Program-made: the position numbers and the translations under genes | Part shown: positions 1 through 6,252 of the stretch, one piece after another | How positions within the stretch are numbered: position 1 is the first letter of the stretch | Layout of the letters: each line of letters begins with the position of its first letter | Notes under the pieces: generated by a model | Databases searched by the model: none | Told to the model about the DNA's origin: nothing | The model's input: the letters and a program-made list of their open reading frames with translations, nothing else | From: Bryobacteraceae bacterium | GTDB lineage: Bacteria; Acidobacteriota; Terriglobia; Bryobacterales; Bryobacteraceae | DNA: 7,743 bases | Assembly (NCBI GenBank): GCA_030036985.1 | Contig: JASHSD010001012.1 | Location: 1-7,743 of the forward strand | Direction of reading: 5' to 3'

Positions 1-75
1 GTCCTTGTGCCCGAGCAATTGCGCGACGGTGTGAATGTCAGCGCCCTGCATCCGAAGCCACGATGCGGCCCGTCG
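1..75 (-). pseudogene. Tyrosine recombinase (integrase) C-terminal fragment, 5'-truncated
   Basis: Read on the minus strand, this stretch encodes AASWLRMQG followed by ADIHTVAQLLGHKD. This is the signature of the C-terminal catalytic domain of tyrosine recombinases, just after the HxLRH box and leading into the LGH motif. The gene continues past the left edge toward its catalytic Tyr, which is not visible. Upstream (rising coordinates) the expected box (typically HDLRHT) is replaced by SSEQRR, and beyond that the frame lies antisense to toxin and antitoxin sequence, so homology stops near position 70-76. The fragment therefore lacks its N-terminal and central parts, including the first catalytic Arg, and should be inactive. 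It probably descends from a phage, integrative element or integron-like recombinase. Motif recognition is by eye; the exact family is unknown. Confidence 0.65.
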
Positions 76-83
76 CTGCTCGC

Positions 84-149
84 TTGAACGCGACCCGGCG
101 AGAGATTGAAATCGCGCTGCGAAGAGCCCAGGAGGTACAGGATCAATGA
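84..149 (+). pseudogene. HigB/RelE-type toxin C-terminal remnant
   Basis: The frame ending at TGA 147-149 reads RREIEIALRRAQEVQDQ-stop. This resembles the usual C-terminal helix of phage-Gp49/HigB-like toxins, where a segment such as TPxREIExALRRxxE ends the protein. Such toxins are about 100-120 residues and cleave mRNA at the ribosome. Only roughly 20 residues remain. Further upstream in the same frame the residues are Cys/Arg-rich and lie antisense to the recombinase fragment, so they are not toxin. The stop overlaps the antitoxin ATG in an ATGA arrangement, as in true toxin-first higBA operons. That supports identity, but the match is short. Confidence 0.55.
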
Positions 150-442
150 AACGCACGACGGTTGATGATCTCCACAAGAAGTGGATGAAGAACCCGAAGT
201 ACCGGCGCGAATATGAGGCGCTGGAGGAAGAGTTTTCACTTGCCGCCGCGCTGATCGAAGCCCGCGCCCGCGCAGGCCTCACGCAAGAGCAGGTGGCGCA
301 GCGTATGAAGACAACGCAAGCCGCGGTCGCGCGTCTGGAAGGCGGCGGAAGCATGCCGTCAACTCGGACTCTTGAGAAATACGCCAAGGCGACCGGAACG
401 CGCCTCAAAATCAGTTTCGAGCCGGAAGGGGCGCGGCCTTAG
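146..442 (+). CDS. HigA-like XRE-family antitoxin (orphan)
   Basis: A 98-residue DNA-binding protein of the HigA/XRE antitoxin type. In a full system it would neutralise a HigB/RelE mRNA-cleaving toxin and repress the shared operon. Residues 1-30 form a charged helical N-terminus (KKWMKNPKYRREYEALEEEF). A helix-turn-helix covers about 33-87, with TQEQVAQRM (46-54) and the recognition helix TQAAVARLEGG (57-67). It ends in the family-typical LKISFEPEG. The length is normal. The ATG is preceded by AGGAGG at 130-135 and overlaps the stop of the toxin remnant (ATGA), which fixes the start. The partner toxin is reduced to its last ~20 codons, so this protein has no local target. It may be decaying, may act only as a transcriptional regulator, or may counter a related toxin elsewhere. 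No dedicated promoter or terminator is clear. Confidence 0.85.
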   Translation: MKRTTVDDLHKKWMKNPKYRREYEALEEEFSLAAALIEARARAGLTQEQVAQRMKTTQAAVARLEGGGSMPSTRTLEKYAKATGTRLKISFEPEGARP

Positions 443-590
443 GACGTGTCACCAAATAACCAATTCGTTTGCGAAAATCCGCTTGCTTGCGCGCGCGGCT
501 CGGAACGGGCTTCTGAGCCACGACCGCAAGGGAGTGGTTGAACGGGATTCTGCGACAGGTGCTTAGTACCTCTATATCTGAATCATCGCG

Positions 591-605
591 TTTCCTGGCA
601 GGAAA
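591..605. repeat. 15-base palindrome (possible operator or weak terminator)
   Basis: TTTCCTG-G-CAGGAAA is a perfect inverted repeat with 7-base arms around one central G, and a T-run follows on the plus strand (TTTTTG). As RNA it can form only about a 5-bp stem with a 5-base loop, so a terminator for the antitoxin transcript would be weak. As DNA, the symmetry suits a dimeric repressor, but it lies 150 bases downstream of the antitoxin gene and 260 upstream of glnE. Function is unknown. Confidence 0.3.
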
Positions 606-727
606 TTTTTGAGGAGTCGTGCGCGGAGCAATATCCACGGGCCTTTGGGTGTACTTTGGCATGAGGTCCAACTTTTCAAAAACTGCTCCCTGTTTGGTTC
701 CGGCTATGCCGGGTTAGGTGAAGGAAA

Positions 728-808
728 ATGCGGGAGCATCTGAGTGGCACAGAGAAGATTCATCGTATTCTTCAATTCGAAGACGGTTCGATGCAGCCGA
801 TTCCTTAG
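728..808 (+). CDS. Possible 26-codon small ORF
   Basis: ATG at 728 to TAG at 806 encodes a 26-residue peptide containing EKIHRILQFEDGSMQPIP. A purine-rich stretch (AAGGA, 721-725) precedes the ATG, though closer than an ideal ribosome-binding site, and an in-frame stop lies just upstream at 719. The composition looks protein-like, and it could be a true small gene or the tail of a decayed one. I do not recognise it, and chance is a strong alternative in a 400-base spacer. Confidence 0.15.
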   Translation: MREHLSGTEKIHRILQFEDGSMQPIP

Positions 809-853
809 CACCCATAGCGCCTGAGGTTTAGATCGCCTGTCCCGCACGTGGCC

Positions 854-859
854 TATAAT
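854..859 (+). promoter_or_regulatory. -10 element TATAAT before glnE
   Basis: A perfect TATAAT ends at 859, eight bases before the GTG at 868. Transcription would be expected to start near 865-868, at or within a few bases of that codon. No good -35 hexamer is visible 16-18 bases upstream (around 830-837, GATCGC-like), and there is no TGn extension. A leaderless or nearly leaderless glnE mRNA follows if this is the real promoter. Confidence 0.5.
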
Positions 860-867
860 TGGGGGCA

Positions 868-3699
868 GTGCTGAATCTCGACGAAGAGATCCAGTTCCGC
901 GACCCCGTTGTTGCGCGTCCGGACCTTATTCATCTCGAATCGCTGTCGCCGGCGGCGGCGCGTGACGCAACCGCGCTGCTGCCGTCGCTGCCCAATCCGG
1001 ACGATTCCGTCCATTTCCTCAAGCGCCTGATCGCGGAGCAGCCGGCGGCTGCGCGCGAAATCGCCGAAAACCCCGCCGCGCTTCGCTACGCCCTGACTAT
1101 CTTCTCCTACAGCCGTTTTCTGGCCGATTCGGTCGTGCGCTACCCGGAGCAACTGATGGAAATCGCCGTCAAACGGGACCTGCATCGCGGCTTTCTGGCC
1201 GAGCAGTACGAAGAGCTGCTGACGAAATCGCTGCCCGCCGACGGCATCCCGCGTCCGGTCGATCTTGCCATGTTCCGCTGGCGCCAACTGCTGCGCATCG
1301 TCCTGCGCGACGCCCTCCGCTTCGCCGATCTTTCGGAAACCACCGAAGACCTTTCGAACCTCGCCGACGCCATTCTGAACGCCTCCTGGCGCGCGGTGCG
1401 GCGCGATCTTTCGCTCGACGGCGGCGAGCTCTCGATCATCGCGGTGGGCAAGCTGGGCGGGCGCGAGCTGAACTACAGTTCCGATATCGATCTGATGTTC
1501 ATCTATGCGGGCGACGCGCAGACTTCCGGCGAGAAATTCAAGGTCGCGGCCAACCGCATCACGGACATGCTCTCGACTTATACGCCCGAAGGCATGTGCT
1601 ATCGCGTGGATCTGCGGCTGCGTCCCGACGGCCGCTACGGCGAAGTCTGCCATTCGCTCGAAGGCGCGAAACAGTATTACGCTTCGCGCGGACGCGATTG
1701 GGAACTGCAGATGCTGATCAAGGCGCGCGTGGCCGCCGGCGACACGCGGCCCGGACGCGAACTGCTCCGTTTCGTCGAGCCGCTGATCTACAAAACCACC
1801 ATCGATTTCCGCACCGTCGAAGCCGTTTCCGAAACGCGCGCGCGCATGCACGAGAAGCTGCACATGGAGAAGCAGCGCCAGGCCAAACCCACCGGCGCCG
1901 ACGTGAAACTCGCGCGCGGCGGCATTCGCGATATCGAATTCCTGGTGCAGTGCCTGCAGCGTCTGCACGGCGGCCTCGACCCCTGGGTGCGCCACGGCGG
2001 CACTCTGCTCGCGCTCTCCCGCCTGCGCGACAAGGATCTGCTTTCGCCTCTCGAATACGCCAAACTCGCCTCCGCCTACCAATTTATGCGGCACCTCGAG
2101 CACCGGCTTCAGTTTGACGAAGACCGCCAGACCCACACGCTGCCGCAGGATAAAGACGAACTCGATCTTCTCGCGCGCAAGATGCCGATGGGCGCGCAGT
2201 GGCTGCCCAGCGCGAGCGGGCTCGAACGTGAGCTCGATCATCATTTCGCGGGCGTGCAGGACCTGTATGAACGCGTGGTTCACTCGCGGCTCGCCTCCGG
2301 TCCGGAAGCACAGGCGGAAACCTCCCCCAATACGGGCCGCGCCGAATTTCCTTCGGGCAATTTGCGGCGCTATCTGGATCTGCGCGCCCCCGCGCTGGCG
2401 CGGCAGATCGCCGAAAGCGGCATCGCCGCTTCCCTGAATCACGAGAGCTTCGAATCGTTCCTCGAAAAGGCCGTGGCCAGTCCCGAGTGGCTGGACCTGC
2501 TGAACACCGACGAGGAACTCACGCGCTGCACGCTCGACATCTTCGAGCACAGCCAGTATTTCGCCGACCAGCTGGTGCGCCACACGGAACTGCTGGGCGA
2601 AGTCGCGGCGGCCTGCGGCGCGAAGCAGGGCCGCGTGGGCTTCCGCGCGCCACGCGATCCCGAGGGATTGCGCCGCTACTTCCGCGAACAGATGACACGC
2701 ATTCAGAGCGACAGCGTCTACCACCGGGTTTCCGTTTTCAAGACGCTAAAGCGCACCTCCGAGCTGGCCGAATCGATTATCGATGCGGCGTACGAGATCG
2801 CGCTGATGGATGCCTGCCTGAGCGCGCCTCCGGCGAATCCGTCGTATGAGCCCGCGAACCAGATGATCGTGGTGGCGCTGGGCCGGCTGGGCATGCTCGA
2901 GTTCGATCTGGCCTCGGACGCCGATCTGGTCTTCATCCTGCCCGACGAAGATGCGGACGAAACGCTCTTCTGGACGGGTGTCGCCGAGCGCATGATCAGC
3001 GTGATCAGCGCGTATACGGGCGATGGCGTGGTCTTCACCATCGACACGCGTCTGCGGCCCAACGGCCGCGAGGGCGCCCTGGTCCAGACCGAAAGCGCTT
3101 ACAAGGATTACTTCGCCGCCCACGCCGAGGCATGGGAAGGCATCACCTATATGAAGGCGCGCGCCATCGCCGGCAACATCGAACGCGCCACCACCTTCCT
3201 GGGCGAACTACAGGAGATCGACTGGCGCCGCTACGGCCAGAACTGGCGATCCAAAGCCGAACTGGCGCAGATGCGCGTGCGGCTCGAACGCGAGCAGGGA
3301 TCGCGCAATCCGCTCAAGGCCGGGCGCGGCGGGTATTACGACATCGATTTCTCTCTGATGTACCTGCGGCTGAAAAGCGCGGGGCTTTTCTTCAAGGTTC
3401 TGAACACGCCCGAGCGCATCGACATCGTGGAAAAGATGGGCCATCTCGACCTCGAAGAGGCGAAGCTGCTGCGCGATGCCGCTACTTTCTATCGTGCGAT
3501 CGATCACGGTCTGCGCATCTCGACCGGCCACGCCGAAGGACGCCTTCCCACCAATCGCGAACAGATCGAAATTCTGACCGATCTGGTTAACCGCTGGGCT
3601 CCCGCCATGCTTCGGGAGGGCAATCTCAACGCGGTTTCGAAGCGCATTCGTCAGGAGACGCGCGGCTTTTTCGAACGCCTTTTCGGAAAACCTGCGTGA
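868..3699 (+). CDS. glnE: Bifunctional glutamine synthetase adenylyltransferase / deadenylase GlnE
   Basis: Cytoplasmic enzyme that adds AMP to, and phosphorolytically removes it from, a Tyr of glutamine synthetase, shutting down or restoring ammonia assimilation under PII control. At 943 residues it matches the usual ~945. The N-terminal nucleotidyltransferase (AMP-removing) domain carries GKLGGRELNYSSDIDL (194-209, Asp206 and Asp208) with the third Asp in VDLRLRPDG (Asp248). A PII-type helical linker LARGGIRDIEFLVQ follows at about 348-361. The second (adenylylating) transferase domain carries GRLGMLEFDLASDADL (672-687, Asp684 and Asp686) with DTRLRPNG (Asp726), then AGRGGYYDIDF. All metal-binding Asp residues are present in both halves; the second glycine-rich motif is more diverged than the first. 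GTG 868 is chosen because GGGGG and a TATAAT sit right upstream; TTG 859 in the same frame overlaps the TATAAT and lacks a ribosome site. It is followed by psd after 33 bases without a terminator. Confidence 0.96.
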   Translation: MLNLDEEIQFRDPVVARPDLIHLESLSPAAARDATALLPSLPNPDDSVHFLKRLIAEQPAAAREIAENPAALRYALTIFSYSRFLADSVVRYPEQLMEIAVKRDLHRGFLAEQYEELLTKSLPADGIPRPVDLAMFRWRQLLRIVLRDALRFADLSETTEDLSNLADAILNASWRAVRRDLSLDGGELSIIAVGKLGGRELNYSSDIDLMFIYAGDAQTSGEKFKVAANRITDMLSTYTPEGMCYRVDLRLRPDGRYGEVCHSLEGAKQYYASRGRDWELQMLIKARVAAGDTRPGRELLRFVEPLIYKTTIDFRTVEAVSETRARMHEKLHMEKQRQAKPTGADVKLARGGIRDIEFLVQCLQRLHGGLDPWVRHGGTLLALSRLRDKDLLSPLEYAKLASAYQFMRHLEHRLQFDEDRQTHTLPQDKDELDLLARKMPMGAQWLPSASGLERELDHHFAGVQDLYERVVHSRLASGPEAQAETSPNTGRAEFPSGNLRRYLDLRAPALARQIAESGIAASLNHESFESFLEKAVASPEWLDLLNTDEELTRCTLDIFEHSQYFADQLVRHTELLGEVAAACGAKQGRVGFRAPRDPEGLRRYFREQMTRIQSDSVYHRVSVFKTLKRTSELAESIIDAAYEIALMDACLSAPPANPSYEPANQMIVVALGRLGMLEFDLASDADLVFILPDEDADETLFWTGVAERMISVISAYTGDGVVFTIDTRLRPNGREGALVQTESAYKDYFAAHAEAWEGITYMKARAIAGNIERATTFLGELQEIDWRRYGQNWRSKAELAQMRVRLEREQGSRNPLKAGRGGYYDIDFSLMYLRLKSAGLFFKVLNTPERIDIVEKMGHLDLEEAKLLRDAATFYRAIDHGLRISTGHAEGRLPTNREQIEILTDLVNRWAPAMLREGNLNAVSKRIRQETRGFFERLFGKPA

Positions 3700-3715
3700 A
3701 TCGCGGCGGGAACGA

Positions 3716-3721
3716 TAAAAT
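3716..3721 (+). promoter_or_regulatory. Possible -10 element (TAAAAT) before psd
   Basis: The 33-base glnE-psd gap contains GATAAAATAAATACAC, a sudden AT-rich patch in GC-rich surroundings. TAAAAT (3716-3721) differs from TATAAT at one base and would start transcription around 3728, about five bases before the psd ATG. No classical -35 is obvious within the glnE tail, and no spaced Shine-Dalgarno precedes psd. An internal promoter giving a near-leaderless psd mRNA is plausible but unproven. Confidence 0.35.
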
Positions 3722-3732
3722 AAATACACAGG

Positions 3733-4398
3733 ATGGTTCGCGACGGCATTTACTATGCGTTGGGTTTCGCCGCCGCCGGAGTGCTGATCTCCTGGCTGCT
3801 CGACCGGCCTTTGGACGCGCTGCCGTTTTTCGCAGTGGCAGCCTTCTGCGCGTGGTTTTTTCGCGATCCGGAGCGGGCTCTTCCGATCGGCCCGGTGGCC
3901 TTGTCGCCGGCAGACGGCCGGGTAGTGGCGGTGGTTCCGGAAGACGATCGCTGCACCCGCATCAGTATCTTCCTGAACATCTTCGACGTCCATGTGAACC
4001 GTTCGCCGATCACGGGGATCGTCACCGACAGAACTTATCAGCCGGGGAAGTTCCGGGTCGCGAGCCGGGCCATCGCCTCGTCCGAAAACGAACAGAATAT
4101 CTTCACGATCCGCGCCGATGACGGAACCAAAGTCGTGGTGAAGCAGATCGCCGGTCTGATCGCGAGGCGCATCGTCTGGACCAAAGAGAAAGGCGACGCC
4201 GTGCACGCCGGGGAGCGGATCGGAATGATCAAATTCGGTTCGCGCGTGGATGTGATTTTCGGCCCGGAATGGCGGGTGGAAGTTTCGCCGGGATCGCGTG
4301 TCCGCGCCGGGTCCAGCGTGCTGGCGCGGCGGGCGGGCGTGATTGAACTGGCCGTCCCCGCCGCCGCCCGCATCGAGGAGGCGCTGTGCCGGACATAG
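3733..4398 (+). CDS. psd: Phosphatidylserine decarboxylase proenzyme
   Basis: Decarboxylates phosphatidylserine to phosphatidylethanolamine at the inner membrane. At 221 residues it belongs to the short, archaetidylserine-decarboxylase-like (PSD-A) class rather than the ~320-residue E. coli form. Two hydrophobic segments at about 7-23 and 29-43 anchor the N-terminus. Family motifs follow in order: WFFRDPER (41-48), SPADGRV (58-64, catalytic Asp61), FDVHVNRSP (84-92, His87) and KFGSRVDV (167-174). Self-cleavage between Gly169 and Ser170 would produce the beta chain and the alpha chain with its pyruvoyl group. The ATG lacks a normally spaced ribosome site, but the N-terminus MVRDGIYYALG fits the family, so the start is likely correct. 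The 3' end overlaps pssA, whose product makes this enzyme's substrate. Confidence 0.95.
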   Translation: MVRDGIYYALGFAAAGVLISWLLDRPLDALPFFAVAAFCAWFFRDPERALPIGPVALSPADGRVVAVVPEDDRCTRISIFLNIFDVHVNRSPITGIVTDRTYQPGKFRVASRAIASSENEQNIFTIRADDGTKVVVKQIAGLIARRIVWTKEKGDAVHAGERIGMIKFGSRVDVIFGPEWRVEVSPGSRVRAGSSVLARRAGVIELAVPAAARIEEALCRT

Positions 4399-5273
4399 AA
4401 CCAAGCAGTGCTCCAGGCCCTGTCCGTAAGCGGCCGCCGCGCGCCGCCTATGCGCTGCCGACGCTGTTCACCGCCGGCAACATTTTTCTGGGCTTCCTCT
4501 CCATCGTGCGTTCGATCCACGGAACCCTGCACTTCACCACGAACCCGAGCGTGGCCGCATCCGATTTCGAAGTCGCGGCCAAGACCATCGGACTGGCGGC
4601 GGCTTCGGATTGGCTCGACGGCGGCATCGCGCGCCTGACCAACACTACGAGCGAATTCGGCCGCGAGCTGGATTCGCTCGCCGACGTCATCAGCTTCGGC
4701 CTCGCGCCGTCGATCCTTGCCTACACGTGGGGGGTCGAATTTGTGAACGGCTCGCTGGGCCCGGGCCTGATCGATCAGTTCAGGCGCGCGGGAACGTTCT
4801 TCGCGTTCGCCTTTCTGGTATGCGGGGCGATGCGGCTGGCGCGTTTCAATATCTCGAAAAACCCGCAGCCGCGCAATCCCGGCAAACCCAATCGGAAGTA
4901 TTTCGTCGGCCTGCCGATTCCCGCCGGCGCGAGCATGATCGCCGCGGTGGTTTACGCGCTCGACAGCTATCCCATCACCGACATCATCCCCGCCATTCTC
5001 TGGCTGATGCTGCTGGGGCTGCTTTCATTTCTGATGGTCAGCACGTGGCGCTACTGGAGCTTCAAGGATCTGAATCTGCTGCGTCCGCGCACGCCGTTGA
5101 TCCTGATTGTGATCTGCGCCGTGATTTATGCGATCTTCCAATGGTCGCAGCCGGTGCTGTTGATCCTTGCCGCGGTCTATGTCGGGAGCGGCATTTTCAT
5201 CCGCCTCGGCGGCATTATCCGGCGCTATTTCCCGCACCATCCTCCGCCGAATCCGGAGACCCAGATTGGCTGA
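4386..5273 (+). CDS. pssA: CDP-diacylglycerol--serine O-phosphatidyltransferase
   Basis: Integral membrane enzyme that condenses CDP-diacylglycerol with L-serine to give phosphatidylserine and CMP, feeding Psd encoded just upstream. At 295 residues it is the multi-spanning CDP-alcohol phosphotransferase type, not the phospholipase-D-like E. coli PssA. The signature D-x2-DG-x2-AR-x8-G-x3-D-x3-D is complete: Asp75, Asp78-Gly79, Ala82-Arg83, Gly92, Asp96, Asp100. A YFVGLPIPAGA segment (172-182) is characteristic of the PssA branch. Hydrophobic spans lie at about 27-41, 100-113, 136-150, 175-192, 198-219, 237-252 and 256-274. Start GTG 4386 is supported by GAGGAGG at 4375-4381 and gives a 13-base overlap with psd, consistent with coupled translation. 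The C-terminus is a Pro/His-rich tail (HHPPPNPE). Confidence 0.95.
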   Translation: MPDIEPSSAPGPVRKRPPRAAYALPTLFTAGNIFLGFLSIVRSIHGTLHFTTNPSVAASDFEVAAKTIGLAAASDWLDGGIARLTNTTSEFGRELDSLADVISFGLAPSILAYTWGVEFVNGSLGPGLIDQFRRAGTFFAFAFLVCGAMRLARFNISKNPQPRNPGKPNRKYFVGLPIPAGASMIAAVVYALDSYPITDIIPAILWLMLLGLLSFLMVSTWRYWSFKDLNLLRPRTPLILIVICAVIYAIFQWSQPVLLILAAVYVGSGIFIRLGGIIRRYFPHHPPPNPETQIG

Positions 5274-6252
5274 AATCATCGCGTTGGTGGGCGGCGAAAC
5301 GCTGCTGGGCCGGGAGGTGCGCGAGGTGCTCGGCGAGACGGGGCTGGGTTCGCATCTGCGTCTGGTCGCTTCGGGCGAAGAGGACGTGGGCACACTGACC
5401 GAACTGGGCGGCGAGCCGGCGTTCCTCGCCAAACTCGATCCCGATGCCGTGGAAGACGCGGCTGTGGTAATTCTCGCCGGCTCGGCCGAATCTTCGAGAG
5501 CCGCGCTGAACGCGGAGCCTGCGGGCGTGATCGTCGACCTCACCTGGGCGACCGAAAGCGATCCCGCCGCGCGCATTCGCGCTCCGCAGGTCGAAGACGT
5601 GGAACACGACGGGCAACAGGCCGGCCCACAAATCGTCGCGCATCCGGCGGCGACGGCCATCGCCATGGTGCTGAAGCGGCTGCATGCGGATTATCCGATC
5701 GCGCGCGCGGTCGTGCATATCTTTCAGCCGGCCAGCGAATACGGCACTCCCGGAATCGAAGAGCTACAGCAGCAGACGGTGAATCTGCTCTCGTTCCAGC
5801 CGCTGCCGAAGAAGGTTTTCGATGCGCAACTGGGCTACGCCATGCTCGCGCAGCTGGGATCGGAAGCGCCCGCGCCGCTGGCCGAAATGGAAGACCGCAT
5901 CGAGCGCCATCTGGCCAGTCTGCTGGAGCGGCTGGAGGGCGTGCCGATGCCGTCGCTGCGTCTGATTCAGGCGCCGGTTTTCCACGGATATAGTTTTTCG
6001 TTCTGGATTGAATTCGAAGAAGCGCCCGGCGCGTCGGATATTGAAGACGCTATGAATCGGGAACAATTCGATGTGCGCGCGGGCGATTTGGAGCCGCCGA
6101 ACAACGTCGGCGTGGCCGGGCAGAGCGGCATCGCGGTGGGCGCGATCACTCCCGACCGCAACAGCGCGACCGCATTCTGGATCTGGGCGGCGGTGGATAA
6201 TCTGCGGCTCGCGGCGGAATCGGCGGCGCTGATTGCGGGAGAAGCGCTGTGA
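5266..6252 (+). CDS. Usg-1/aspartate-semialdehyde dehydrogenase-like protein, active site lost
   Basis: A 328-residue member of the Asd superfamily. The N-terminus has a Rossmann-type start (IIALVGGETLLGREV, 4-18; canonical GxTGxxG altered). The dimerisation/catalytic domain is recognisable by HPAATAIAMVL (126-136), FQPASEYGTPGIEEL (153-167), APVFHGYS (236-243) and the C-terminal WAAVDNLRLAAESAALIA. True Asd enzymes have a nucleophilic Cys in a PNCxT context, an Arg and a His in RVPVFRGHS. Here these align with Ala129, Gln235 and Tyr242, so the normal reaction (aspartyl phosphate to semialdehyde) looks impossible. E. coli Usg-1 also lacks the Cys and has Gln-Ser-Pro-Val-Phe at the equivalent site, so this is the better comparison. 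TTG 5266 is chosen because GGAG at 5255-5258 is 7 bases away and the 8-base overlap with pssA fits the operon; upstream in-frame starts lie deep inside pssA. Function unknown. Confidence 0.8.
   Translation: MAEIIALVGGETLLGREVREVLGETGLGSHLRLVASGEEDVGTLTELGGEPAFLAKLDPDAVEDAAVVILAGSAESSRAALNAEPAGVIVDLTWATESDPAARIRAPQVEDVEHDGQQAGPQIVAHPAATAIAMVLKRLHADYPIARAVVHIFQPASEYGTPGIEELQQQTVNLLSFQPLPKKVFDAQLGYAMLAQLGSEAPAPLAEMEDRIERHLASLLERLEGVPMPSLRLIQAPVFHGYSFSFWIEFEEAPGASDIEDAMNREQFDVRAGDLEPPNNVGVAGQSGIAVGAITPDRNSATAFWIWAAVDNLRLAAESAALIAGEAL

Larger units (their letters stand above)
443..853. other. Intergenic spacer, no convincing gene
   Basis: About 410 bases between the antitoxin and the glnE promoter, visibly poorer in GC than the flanking genes. 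Open frames here are short or overlap on opposite strands without recognisable domains. The stretch 452-545, including a CCAC...GTGG inverted pair at about 519-538, gives the impression of a dispersed intergenic repeat or an old element remnant. I cannot confirm copies elsewhere. A 15-base palindrome (591-605), a 5-bp hairpin CCGGC-TAT-GCCGG (700-712) and a 26-codon ORF (728-808) are the only structured parts I see. No tRNA or known riboswitch is apparent. Confidence 0.6.

Noticed and set aside
411..671. An 86-codon minus-strand frame and an overlapping 64-codon plus-strand frame in the spacer
   Set aside because: The two overlap each other and the antitoxin end, lack good ribosome sites and show no known domain. 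They may reflect a repeat rather than genes.
700..712. Hairpin CCGGC-TAT-GCCGG as a terminator
   Set aside because: Only 5 bp and no T-run follows on either strand at the right place. It may be chance.
853..2724. A 623-codon open frame on the minus strand
   Set aside because: It is antisense to glnE, whose motifs are unmistakable. Long antisense frames arise readily in GC-rich codon-biased genes, and the translation shows no domain.
3208..4404. A 398-codon open frame on the minus strand
   Set aside because: It is antisense to the end of glnE and all of psd, both identified by conserved motifs; no domain is recognisable in it.
5167..5265. An upstream ATG extension of the Usg-like protein (33 extra residues)
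   Set aside because: The extension lies wholly inside pssA, reads as Ser/Arg-rich out-of-frame sequence, and precedes the natural Rossmann start. TTG 5266 has a spaced GGAG.
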